From: Guptibacillus hwajinpoensis | Lineage (GTDB): Bacteria; Bacillota; Bacilli; Bacillales; Guptibacillaceae | Direction: 5' to 3' | Assembly (NCBI RefSeq): GCF_020524165.1 | Contig: NZ_JAIVKU010000005.1 | Coordinates: 620,001-684,000, forward strand | Length of the DNA: 64,000 bases | In this document: one piece after another, positions 32,447 to 40,179 of the stretch | Numbering within the stretch: position 1 is the stretch's first letter | Layout of the letters: the number at the start of each line of letters is the position of its first letter | Notes under the pieces: model-generated | What the model saw: the letters and a program-made list of their open reading frames with translations, nothing else | Databases searched by the model: none | Told to the model about the DNA's origin: nothing | Program-made: the position numbers and the translations under genes

Positions 32447-33298
32447 ATGCATAATGAATATAATTTAGACTCTACGGAGTTTAATTCACTAAAAACGGCT
32501 TCAAAGCGATTATTTAGATTAATTAGTGAACGTTTAAATGTGAATACCGCTTATGTAACGAAACGCGGAGAAACTGCTATGACCGTTGTAAGCTCTTACA
32601 ATGAACAGGAAGAAATCATTCCAGAAGGATACTCAGTTGAGTACAGTGGTACATACTGCCGATTAATTATTACCAATGATCATAGCGTCATGCATACGGC
32701 TAACTTAGAAGAGGATGAGTTTACTAAACAATTAGAAGTAACTTCTCAACTAAAAGTAAAAGGATTTCTTGGCGTTTCACTTACGGATACGAGCGGAAAG
32801 CTTTTTGGCACCTTATGCGTTATGGATAAGCAAGAAAAGGTATTCAGTCAAGATGATATCACCTATTTAAAATCAATGGCGGAAATACTTTCGTATCTCA
32901 TCGAGCTAGATCAAACCAAGTATAATTTGGATTTCTTGAGCGTTCCAATTGTTCCGATTACAAAAGGAATTTCCATTCTCACCTTGCAGGGTGTGGTTGA
33001 TGAACGAAGGGCAGAGACCGTTATTCAGCAAGTGCTTCAATATGGAGCCAACCAACAGATCAATTATTTTATTGCGGATTTATCAGGCTTAAAAATTGTT
33101 GATGGCTATTTCCCAATGATTCTTGGTGATCTTTTCAAGTCCATTCAACTAATGGGGATAGAGACGGTCGTAACAGGGGTCACCCCAGCGATTGCGCTAC
33201 AAGAAGTAGCAAACGAGCAGCTTCCTCACTTTAAAACCGTTCAAAATCTTGAATCCGCTCTTGATTACATTGGATTCGAATTAGTGGAAAAAGAATAA
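32447..33298 (+). CDS. GAF-STAS protein, RsbR-like paralogue without phosphosites
   Basis: A 283-residue protein: GAF domain at about 20-155 (GTYCRLIITND, LKVKGFLGVSLTDTSGKLFGTLCVMD) and STAS domain at about 165-280 (IVPITKGISILTLQGVVDERRAE). It aligns with the STAS half of the stressosome protein RsbR. RsbR is phosphorylated on two Thr residues 34 apart; here those positions are Glu186 (VVDE) and Gly220 (IVDG), so kinase control is lost or fixed. The N-terminal sensor is GAF rather than the globin-like fold. The ATG at 32447 has AAGGAGAG upstream. Confidence 0.8.
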   Translation: MHNEYNLDSTEFNSLKTASKRLFRLISERLNVNTAYVTKRGETAMTVVSSYNEQEEIIPEGYSVEYSGTYCRLIITNDHSVMHTANLEEDEFTKQLEVTSQLKVKGFLGVSLTDTSGKLFGTLCVMDKQEKVFSQDDITYLKSMAEILSYLIELDQTKYNLDFLSVPIVPITKGISILTLQGVVDERRAETVIQQVLQYGANQQINYFIADLSGLKIVDGYFPMILGDLFKSIQLMGIETVVTGVTPAIALQEVANEQLPHFKTVQNLESALDYIGFELVEKE

Positions 33299-33346
33299 CC
33301 AGATAAAGCCGCCATCACATATGATGGCGGCTTTATCTGGTTTTAC
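33297..33346. terminator. 20-bp two-way terminator between convergent genes
   Basis: A perfect 20-bp stem (33297-33316 with 33323-33342, loop ACATAT), followed by TTTT. It includes the stop codon of the GAF-STAS gene and ends just before the stop of the aldo/keto reductase. Confidence 0.95.
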
Positions 33347-34308
33347 ATTTTCGCTACTTTCCTTGACTCCTCATCAATTCGCTTCATTTCCTCATGCGTA
33401 AGCTTAAACCCAAGTACCTTCACATTATCTTCGGCATGTTTTAACTTGGATGCGCCCGGAATTGCCACAACCGTTTGATCGTGAAAATGAACGAGCCAGT
33501 TTAACGCAACTTGACCAGCTCCTACACCGTAAGAATGACCGATTTCTTTTAATAAATTTATCAATGGCAACGTTTTAGCTAACCCTTGTGGTTTAAATTG
33601 AGACATGTGCTTCCGTGGACCTGAGAGGTTTGCGACAAGCTCAGGATTTTGATGGAATTTCCCTGTTAAAATCCCCTGTTCAAGTGGGGAATAAGCAATA
33701 ATCGTCACACCATTTTGTCTAGCTAGGTCAAGCACTCCATTCGTTTCAATCCGTCGATCAAGCAAACTGTATTTCATTTGATTGGATGCAAGAACCACAT
33801 CATGACGCTTTAGCTCTTGAATGGCCCGATCCATTTTATCTCGATTAAAATTACTCACACCCACTGCGCCAATTTCGCCTTTTTTGACAAGCGATGCCAT
33901 TTCCTTCATTTCTTTTTCTGGAGATGAAAAAGAAAATGGCTGGTGCACCTGATAAAGATCAATTCTACGACCATTTAGAGCATCTTTTCGCTTTTGGATC
34001 GTACTAGAAATGGAACCAGCTGTTCGAAGAAGGGGCCACCACTTTGTTGCGATAAGCGCATCCTTTTCTTCAACGCCGAGTCGTTTTAACGCGCCAGATA
34101 GAGCTTCCTCTGATTTCCCTTTTCCATAAGCTTCTGCTGTATCAAACCAGTTAATCCCGCCCTCAAGACTCATTTTCACAATGGCATCCATGTCTTTTTC
34201 TGAAATCGTCGAAAAATAACTTCCAATCATGCCACTTCCCTGACTAAATTGCCATGTTCCAAGTCCGATTGGCGAAATCTCATAATCTGTTTTACCTAGT
34301 TTTCTCAC
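33343..34308 (-). CDS. Aldo/keto reductase
   Basis: A 321-residue TIM-barrel NADPH-dependent oxidoreductase. The catalytic tetrad is visible: Asp in NWFDTAEAYG, Tyr in the same stretch, Lys in IATKWW and His in YQVHQP. GVSNFNRDKM and NQMKYSLLDRRIE follow and PGASKLKHAEDN binds the cofactor phosphate. The substrate is not predictable. It starts with GTG; the nearest ribosome-like site is AAGGA 12 bases upstream, so translation may be modest. Confidence 0.88.
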   Translation of the reverse strand: MRKLGKTDYEISPIGLGTWQFSQGSGMIGSYFSTISEKDMDAIVKMSLEGGINWFDTAEAYGKGKSEEALSGALKRLGVEEKDALIATKWWPLLRTAGSISSTIQKRKDALNGRRIDLYQVHQPFSFSSPEKEMKEMASLVKKGEIGAVGVSNFNRDKMDRAIQELKRHDVVLASNQMKYSLLDRRIETNGVLDLARQNGVTIIAYSPLEQGILTGKFHQNPELVANLSGPRKHMSQFKPQGLAKTLPLINLLKEIGHSYGVGAGQVALNWLVHFHDQTVVAIPGASKLKHAEDNVKVLGFKLTHEEMKRIDEESRKVAKM

Positions 34309-34382
34309 CGTTACGCCACATCCTTCGTTTGTCTTGGACTAAGTATAGCACCAGGCGACAGCTATAGGTTAAGATCATGCTT

Positions 34383-34811
34383 CTACGGAGTTAATCCCTT
34401 TTTGAATACAAAGCTAACCTGATCATAAGACATCTTTTCTTTGTAGAAACGGTGGGCGTCTTTCTTTTGAACACCAGAAGACAGAGCCACAGATTGATAC
34501 CCGTTCTCCACTGCCCAGTTTTCAACAAAAGCAAGAAGCTTTTCGCCATATCCTTTTGAACGGTGCTGTTCGCTTGTGACGAGATCACAAACCCAGACAA
34601 ACCTTCCATAGTAGAGTGTAATCATTGGCTTAAATCCAGTAACCGCTACAAGTTCACCTCCATCATAAAGCGCATAGAGTCGATACATGTCTTTCAGGTG
34701 AGCTTCTTCTACTAAAGCAAGATAAGTTTTTTCATCCAAATGATGGCGAAGCTCTTGCATCACTTGAAATGCTTCACGCCACTGGTCTTTCGTTCTCATT
34801 TCCTTAATCAT
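34383..34811 (-). CDS. GNAT-family N-acetyltransferase
   Basis: A 142-residue acyl-CoA-dependent acetyltransferase. The acetyl-CoA loop [12 protein letters not shown] is at about 82-93, preceded by the strand [13 protein letters not shown], and the C-terminus [22 protein letters not shown] has the usual fold end. The acceptor is unknown. AAAGGAGG precedes the ATG. No terminator was recognised downstream. Confidence 0.85.
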   Translation of the reverse strand: MIKEMRTKDQWREAFQVMQELRHHLDEKTYLALVEEAHLKDMYRLYALYDGGELVAVTGFKPMITLYYGRFVWVCDLVTSEQHRSKGYGEKLLAFVENWAVENGYQSVALSSGVQKKDAHRFYKEKMSYDQVSFVFKKGLTP

Positions 34812-34881
34812 AAGGTCCTCCTTTGAATGATCGAGACGAGTTTTATTTAGGTATTCGATAGAAAAGAAGAGGATCCTTTCA

Positions 34882-34909
34882 AAAAAAACTGCTCCATCAT
34901 AAGGAACAG
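34882..34909 (-). terminator. Terminator of the siderophore uptake operon
   Basis: CTGCTCC (34889-34895) pairs with GGAACAG (34903-34909) allowing one G.T pair, with eight T on the minus strand. Confidence 0.78.
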
Positions 34910-34910
34910 G

Positions 34911-35714
34911 TTAATTCGATAGAGCATGAGCTTGGTCTGCACATAATCCATATGGTAAGCAAAGTGGCTGCCCCGAGCGAGGATCATAAATGATATCACT
35001 TCGAACCCCAAACACTTCTTCTAAAGTGTCTGACTTCATCACTTCAATCGGTGTTCCCGTTTTCATCACTTTTCCTTTTTTAATTGCTACTATATGACCG
35101 GCGTACCGACTGGCGTGATTTAAATCATGCACCACCATGACGATCGTTCGCTTTTCCTGAACATTTAACTTTTGCAAAAGCTCAAGAACCTCAAGCTGAT
35201 GCGCCATATCGAGGAAAGTAGTTGGTTCATCAAGAAATAGAATTTTCGTATCCTGAGCAAGAGCCATCGCAATCCAGGCGCGCTGGCGTTGCCCCCCTGA
35301 TAGTTGATCAATCGGACGGTTCGCATATTCCCCAATCCCCGTCATTTCAATTGCCCAGGCAATCTTCTCTTTGTCTTCCATCGTGAGAGCTTTCAAGCCT
35401 TTTTGATGCGGAAAGCGGCCGTAGGTGACAAGTTCAAGAACCGTTAATCCCTCTGGCGCTGTGGGGTTTTGAGGAAGAATGGCTAACTCCTTTGCGAGCT
35501 CGCGCGTTTTTTGTTCATGCATCGCCCGTCCATCCAAATAAACCGTCCCACTTTTCGGCTTCATTAACCTGGATAGTGTTTTAAGAATGGTCGACTTCCC
35601 TGATCCATTCGCCCCAACAAGAGCCGTAATCTCGCCTTCAGGTATTAATAGATTCAATTGATCCACAATAATGTTTTCCTGATAACCGATTTTAAGATTT
35701 TCTGTTTGAATCAC
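34911..35714 (-). CDS. Siderophore ABC transporter ATPase (FhuC/YusV-like)
   Basis: A 267-residue ABC ATPase. Walker A is GANGSGKST, the Q-loop LPQNP, signature LSGGQRQR, Walker B ILFLDEPT, and the H-loop VVHDLNH. It matches the iron-siderophore FhuC/FecE group. Start: the GTG at 35714 is 8 bases from AAAGGAG; an adjacent GTG and the TTG at 35732 are alternatives. It is the last gene of a five-gene operon (binding protein, two permeases, reductase, ATPase) and energises ferric-siderophore import. Confidence 0.9.
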   Translation of the reverse strand: MIQTENLKIGYQENIIVDQLNLLIPEGEITALVGANGSGKSTILKTLSRLMKPKSGTVYLDGRAMHEQKTRELAKELAILPQNPTAPEGLTVLELVTYGRFPHQKGLKALTMEDKEKIAWAIEMTGIGEYANRPIDQLSGGQRQRAWIAMALAQDTKILFLDEPTTFLDMAHQLEVLELLQKLNVQEKRTIVMVVHDLNHASRYAGHIVAIKKGKVMKTGTPIEVMKSDTLEEVFGVRSDIIYDPRSGQPLCLPYGLCADQAHALSN

Positions 35715-35732
35715 CACGCTCACTCCTTTCAA

Positions 35733-36734
35733 TTAAACTTCCACAAAATCTTTATGGTGCGTCGAATACATCGCCATGGCTTCTGCCTCAGGATCAAGAT
35801 AGGCCTTCGCGCTATTCAATGCTTTAGGTCCTTCCGCAAGTCCCCCAGCAATAAGCGTTAAGCGATGAGGGTAAGTGACAATATCTCCTGCGGCAAAAAC
35901 ACCCGGAATACTTGTTTCCATTTTTCCATCGGTCACAACTTTTCCATCGCTTGTGGTCATTCCCCAGTTTTGAATGCCACCTAAGTCGAGGTTAAAGCCA
36001 TGATTGACAAGAAGGGCATCGATCTCAACTACTTCTTTTTCCCCAGTATCAACATGAGTCAGAACGACCTGATCGATTTGATCCTTACCAATCAAATCAG
36101 ATACGTAGCACGAACATTTCACGTGCGTTTCTGAATGATTCATTTCTGTAATGCTACTTTCATGACCACTAAAAGCCTCACGCCGATGGACAATCGTTAC
36201 TTTCTCAGCGATTGGTTCGAGTCGATTCGCCCAATCAATCGCTGAGTCGCCTCCACCAGATATCATCACGTGCTTTCCTCGGAAATCCTCGACACGATCA
36301 ACTGCATAATGAAGATTCCTCCCTTCAAAATGCTCCGCACCACCAACCGGTAGCTTTTTCACTCCAAGCGTACCGTGACCAATCGCCAGGATAACTGTTC
36401 GAGTGTAGTGACGTTCCCCATTATGACTCGTCAGGATAAACGTGCCGTCTTCTGCTCGCTCAAGATCGTCCACTCGTTGTCCAAAAACCATTGTTGGATC
36501 AAATGTGCTTGCCTGTTCTTCAAGTTGCTTAATCAAATCAGCCCCGGAGACACCAGGTATCGCTCCGATATCACGTAGAATTTTCTGTGGATAGAAGTAG
36601 GTTACTTTCCCACCAACTTGCGGAAGGTATTCTATGACTTTTGTCTTAAGCTCACGCATGCCGCTATAAAAAGCGGTAAATAATCCGATTGGACCTCCAC
36701 CAATGATTGTCACGTCATATCTTTCATTCTTCAC
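35733..36734 (-). CDS. Ferredoxin/flavodoxin-NADP+ reductase (thioredoxin-reductase-like type)
   Basis: A 333-residue FAD- and NADPH-binding protein of the YumC/YcgT type. GGGPIGLF near residue 12 binds FAD, GGGDSAIDWA binds NADPH, and GVFAAGDIVTYPHRLTLIAGGLAEG is the C-terminal FAD motif. There is no CxxC redox pair, which separates it from thioredoxin reductase. It is embedded in the siderophore uptake operon, so it probably supplies electrons to release iron from imported Fe3+-siderophore (inference). The GTG start has AGGAGG 8 bases upstream. Confidence 0.85.
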   Translation of the reverse strand: MKNERYDVTIIGGGPIGLFTAFYSGMRELKTKVIEYLPQVGGKVTYFYPQKILRDIGAIPGVSGADLIKQLEEQASTFDPTMVFGQRVDDLERAEDGTFILTSHNGERHYTRTVILAIGHGTLGVKKLPVGGAEHFEGRNLHYAVDRVEDFRGKHVMISGGGDSAIDWANRLEPIAEKVTIVHRREAFSGHESSITEMNHSETHVKCSCYVSDLIGKDQIDQVVLTHVDTGEKEVVEIDALLVNHGFNLDLGGIQNWGMTTSDGKVVTDGKMETSIPGVFAAGDIVTYPHRLTLIAGGLAEGPKALNSAKAYLDPEAEAMAMYSTHHKDFVEV

Positions 36735-36746
36735 ATCGATCTCCTC

Positions 36747-37781
36747 CTAAGCTTTTGATCTCGCAAGTAAATATAAAAAGTACGGTGCTCCGATGATTGC
36801 CACCATAATACCAGCATGAATTTCAGATGGGGCTAGAATCGTTCGGCCAACCGTATCAGCCACTAAAAGAACAAGTCCACCGGCAAGAGCCGACAACGGC
36901 AACAGAAATCGGTGATCATTTCCGACTAGCTGTCGTGCAAGATGGGGGCCAACAAGACCAACGAAACCAATTCCTCCACTGACTGACACACATGCAGACG
37001 CAAGGGCAACAGAAGCGCCAAGAAGTAAGAACCTCTCTCTCTCTACTTTCACGCCCATCCCAGTCGCGAGCTTTTCTCCAAAATTTAGTCCATTTAGCGT
37101 TCTTGCTTTATAAAAGATCAACGCAAATAAAATGATGATCCAGGGGAATAGTGTGAGAACATGTACCCAGGTTGTTCCCCAAATCTTACCGGCCAGCCAA
37201 ACAGCAATCAATTGATAATCAAACGGATCCATGCGAAGGGTTAAAATGGTGATAAGGGCACTGATTCCTGCTGCAACCGCAATCCCATTTAATATCAATC
37301 GCTGAGGCATTAACCCTTCTCTTTTGCTGTACGAAAGCGCATAAATGACGATTGCCGTGACACACCCGCCAATTAACGCTAGAAACGGCATAAAGAGAAT
37401 AGGAGCATCCGTCGTTTTAGGAAAAAAGGAGATAAATAGAACAACCATTAAAGCGGCCCCACTATTGATTCCGAGTATACCCGGATCTGCAAGAGCATTA
37501 CGTGAAATCCCTTGAAGGATACAGCCAGATACCGCTAGCCCTGCGCCAACAAGAATGGCAATAACGATTCGAGGCAAGCGAAATTCAAATAAGATTAACG
37601 ACTGCTTCTCTGTACCACTGCCAAACAACGTTTTCACGACCTCGCTAGGACTTAATTTCGTTAACCCTGTATTTAAGCTAATAAAAAAGGTCGCAATGAT
37701 GAGAAAAAGAAAAATGCCCATCATCACATAGCGTCTGCGGTTTCTTTTCCGCAGTACATGAAATAAAGAGTCGATATTCAT
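36747..37781 (-). CDS. Iron-siderophore ABC permease, second subunit (FecCD family)
   Basis: A 344-residue permease with about 9-10 helices. Family marks include FRLPRIVIAILVGAGLAVSGC, NALADPGILGINSGA and GFVGLVGPHLARQLVG, the coupling helix toward the ATPase. Its ATG shares one base with the stop of the preceding permease (TGATG), and GGGAGG lies 8 bases before it, indicating coupled translation. It forms a heterodimer with the upstream permease. The closest analogues by layout are YfhA or FhuG; the exact siderophore is unknown. Confidence 0.9.
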   Translation of the reverse strand: MNIDSLFHVLRKRNRRRYVMMGIFLFLIIATFFISLNTGLTKLSPSEVVKTLFGSGTEKQSLILFEFRLPRIVIAILVGAGLAVSGCILQGISRNALADPGILGINSGAALMVVLFISFFPKTTDAPILFMPFLALIGGCVTAIVIYALSYSKREGLMPQRLILNGIAVAAGISALITILTLRMDPFDYQLIAVWLAGKIWGTTWVHVLTLFPWIIILFALIFYKARTLNGLNFGEKLATGMGVKVERERFLLLGASVALASACVSVSGGIGFVGLVGPHLARQLVGNDHRFLLPLSALAGGLVLLVADTVGRTILAPSEIHAGIMVAIIGAPYFLYLLARSKA

Positions 37782-38833
37782 CACAACTCCCTCCCTTCAC
37801 GTCTCGCTACGTATAGAAAGAAAGGGACACCGACAAGAGCGAAAATCGCCCCAATCGGCGTTTCATATGGGGCATTAATCAGCCTTGCTCCCATGTCAGC
37901 AACAATCATAAATAGTCCTCCTAGAACCGCTGAGCATGGAACAATCCACCTGTAATCCACACCGACAAGAAACCTCGCAATATGAGGAATCACAAGACCT
38001 ACAAACCCAATTGGACCAACTGCTGATACGGCAGCTCCCGCAAGTACAAGTACAACAACTGCAGCAAGTGCTTTAATCCATTTTGTGCGCTGCCCAAGAC
38101 CTACAGCTACATCTTCCCCAAGGCTGAGTAGCGAAATAGACTTCGAAAGAAACAGTGCCACAATAAGCGCGATCACGATCCACGGCAATAAAATTTGGAT
38201 TTGTGGCCATTTCAAACCAGCTGTGCCTCCTGCAAACCAAAAGGCAAGATTCTGTGAGAGTTGAAAATGAATGGCCACGCCTTCACTAACTGCTGTAAAA
38301 AGGGCACTAACCGCAGCCCCTGCTAAGACTAGACGAATCGGTGATAAACCATTTCGTGAGAGCGAACCGATACCGAAAACTAGTGCGGCCCCAATCCCAG
38401 CACCAATGAAAGAAAATATCATCAGACTAGTATAGGAAAGACCCGGGAAGAAAGCAAAACTAATCGCAATCATCAAGGTTGCCCCGGCGTTCAATCCAAG
38501 TAATCCTGAATCGGCAAGAGGGTTTCGAGTCACCCCCTGCATGATTGCACCGGCAACGGCAAAACTTGCGCCAATTAAGATGTCGGCAACCGAGCGAGGC
38601 ATTCGAAACTCACGAATGATGGAATGTTCGGTTGATTTTGGGTCGAATTGAAAAATCGACTGCCAGACTGTCATTAATTTTATATCTGCGGCTCCAAGTG
38701 CGACCGATAGTCCCAGGCTCAAGACGAGGGCAGCACTACCTGCAACAAGAATGAGCATCGCTGTGACAGGTCGCGATTGAACAGCGAGCTGATTTTCTAT
38801 TGGTTTTGCCGTCGGTTCAGCTTTCTTTGACAT
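37781..38833 (-). CDS. Iron-siderophore ABC permease, first subunit (FecCD family)
   Basis: A 350-residue permease with a hydrophilic N-terminus of about 22 residues. FRMPRSVADILIGASFAVAGAIMQG, NPLADSGLLGLNAGA and GFVGLVIPHIARFLVG are the family motifs. AAGGAG precedes the ATG by 7 bases. Partner of the permease directly downstream; an mRNA hairpin at 38866 separates it from the binding protein gene. Confidence 0.9.
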   Translation of the reverse strand: MSKKAEPTAKPIENQLAVQSRPVTAMLILVAGSAALVLSLGLSVALGAADIKLMTVWQSIFQFDPKSTEHSIIREFRMPRSVADILIGASFAVAGAIMQGVTRNPLADSGLLGLNAGATLMIAISFAFFPGLSYTSLMIFSFIGAGIGAALVFGIGSLSRNGLSPIRLVLAGAAVSALFTAVSEGVAIHFQLSQNLAFWFAGGTAGLKWPQIQILLPWIVIALIVALFLSKSISLLSLGEDVAVGLGQRTKWIKALAAVVVLVLAGAAVSAVGPIGFVGLVIPHIARFLVGVDYRWIVPCSAVLGGLFMIVADMGARLINAPYETPIGAIFALVGVPFFLYVARREGREL

Positions 38834-38865
38834 AGGATGACTCCTTGCTTTATGTATTGAAAAAT

Positions 38866-38890
38866 AGTCCCGGTGCCTGGCACTAGGACT
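38866..38890 (-). other. Intercistronic hairpin after the binding-protein gene
   Basis: AGTCC and GTGCC (38866-38877) pair with GGCAC and GGACT (38878-38890) in a compact stem. There is no T run. A stem at this place in ABC operons usually protects the upstream mRNA and raises binding-protein levels. Its core GGTGCCTGGCAC resembles the REP core. Confidence 0.6.
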
Positions 38891-38896
38891 TCTTAT

Positions 38897-39850
38897 TTAC
38901 TTGTTATTTTCTTTTAGTGTGTTGACGATCAAATCAAGCTGACCTTCAACGGCGATTGGGTCATAATAATACATGTCTTCAAACTTCATTTCATAGAGGT
39001 GACCGTTCTTCACTGCGTCTAAGTTTTGCCAGAGCGCACTTTCTTTCGTTTCCTTCAGAACATCTTGATTGTCCCGAGCGGCATACTCGGTATAAAACAT
39101 ATGATCAGCCGCGTATTCAGGTAAGACTTCAAGTGAGATCTTTTTCCAGTTGTCGCCTTCGATCACGTCTTTTTGAATCTTCTCAGGTGCTTTTAGCTCA
39201 AGTGCATCATAGATGACTTGACCCCCGCGTCCAAAATTATCTCCAAACACATAGAAATCTTTTGTTTGAACTTCATAAATCCCAACTGTCTCATCTTCAC
39301 CGATAACACCGTCTAATTCTTCCTTTGCTGCTTCTGCTTTTTCATCAAATTGGTTGATCCACTCATCCGCGGCTTCATCTTTCCCAGCAATTTCGCCCAT
39401 AGCAGTAACTTCTTCATCTAGAGAATCGTATGTTCCAAACGGCATTAGCACAGTTGGCGCAATTTTTGACAGCAAATCATATTGTTCTTGATCTGTTACG
39501 ACAATTAAGTCTGGATCCAGTGACGTGACTTTCTCGACTGAAGGTGGCGTACCAATATCCTCAATATCTGCAATCTGCTCTTCTGTAAAATAAGGATTAT
39601 CCAAAACAAATTGATCTGGTGCTCCTACTGGCGTAATACCAAGCGCCAGGAAATAACCAACGTAGTCTGTTGCCACGATTCGCTCTGGGTTTTTAGGAAT
39701 GTCAAACTCCTGTCCATCAGGTAATGTGAAGGTTTTCATCTCTTCACTGCTTTCACTTGATTCACTCTTTTCATTCTCATTACCGCAAGCAGCAAGTATA
39801 AGAACGAGCATTAGCATCAGAATAAGAGAAATGCTCTTTTTGTTTTTCAT
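38897..39850 (-). CDS. Siderophore-binding lipoprotein (FhuD/YfiY-like)
   Basis: A 317-residue periplasmic-binding-type lipoprotein. The signal peptide ends in LAAC (Cys22), followed by an acidic Ser/Glu linker, and the domain starts at about 40 (FTLPDGQEFDIPKNPERIVATDYVGYFLALG). PPSVEKVTSLDPDLIVV and ALWQNLDAVKNGHLYEM are typical of iron-siderophore binding proteins. It captures the ferric complex and passes it to the two permeases. First gene of the operon, with GGGGG before the ATG and a Fur box upstream. Confidence 0.9.
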   Translation of the reverse strand: MKNKKSISLILMLMLVLILAACGNENEKSESSESSEEMKTFTLPDGQEFDIPKNPERIVATDYVGYFLALGITPVGAPDQFVLDNPYFTEEQIADIEDIGTPPSVEKVTSLDPDLIVVTDQEQYDLLSKIAPTVLMPFGTYDSLDEEVTAMGEIAGKDEAADEWINQFDEKAEAAKEELDGVIGEDETVGIYEVQTKDFYVFGDNFGRGGQVIYDALELKAPEKIQKDVIEGDNWKKISLEVLPEYAADHMFYTEYAARDNQDVLKETKESALWQNLDAVKNGHLYEMKFEDMYYYDPIAVEGQLDLIVNTLKENNK

Positions 39851-39868
39851 TTTATGTACCCCCTAAAT

Positions 39869-39887
39869 GATATTGAGATTCATTATC
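39869..39887 (-). promoter_or_regulatory. Fur box of the siderophore operon
   Basis: The 19-mer at 39869-39887 matches the consensus GATAATGATAATCATTATC at 16 of 19 positions. It lies between the promoter (39895-39923) and the start codon of the binding protein, so Fur-Fe2+ would block initiation. Confidence 0.85.
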
Positions 39888-39894
39888 ATTTAGA

Positions 39895-39923
39895 ATGATA
39901 GCACCTTCCTTCCTACTTGTCTA
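39895..39923 (-). promoter_or_regulatory. Promoter of the siderophore operon
   Basis: On the minus strand TAGACA (39918-39923) and TATCAT (39895-39900) are 17 bases apart. The Fur box begins just downstream, at about the transcription start. Confidence 0.6.
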
Positions 39924-40088
39924 TCTCATATCATGAATTTCCGATTGCTTAAACCGCTATTCTCACGGTTTTGTTAGCGTTTTCAAACCTTTTTAGAAAA
40001 AGTTACAAAAGAAAAAGTGGTTTATTCCATTCTCACTAAGGTTATTAATACACACATATTCAAGTCATCATTTCGTGTTTAACTTTTA

Positions 40089-40105
40089 TGTTAGGAATCC
40101 TTACA
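40089..40105 (+). promoter_or_regulatory. GlnR/TnrA box upstream of glutamine synthetase
   Basis: TGTTA-N7-TTACA at 40089-40105 matches the TGTNAN7TNACA consensus perfectly. A weaker site (TGTAA-N7-TAGAA) lies at 40122-40138. Both precede the ATG at 40180. Confidence 0.8.
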
Positions 40106-40179
40106 TAAAAACACAATTATCTGTAAATATCATTAGAATGAACACTAACAAAAAAATTAAAGGTGAGGTTATTGAATCC

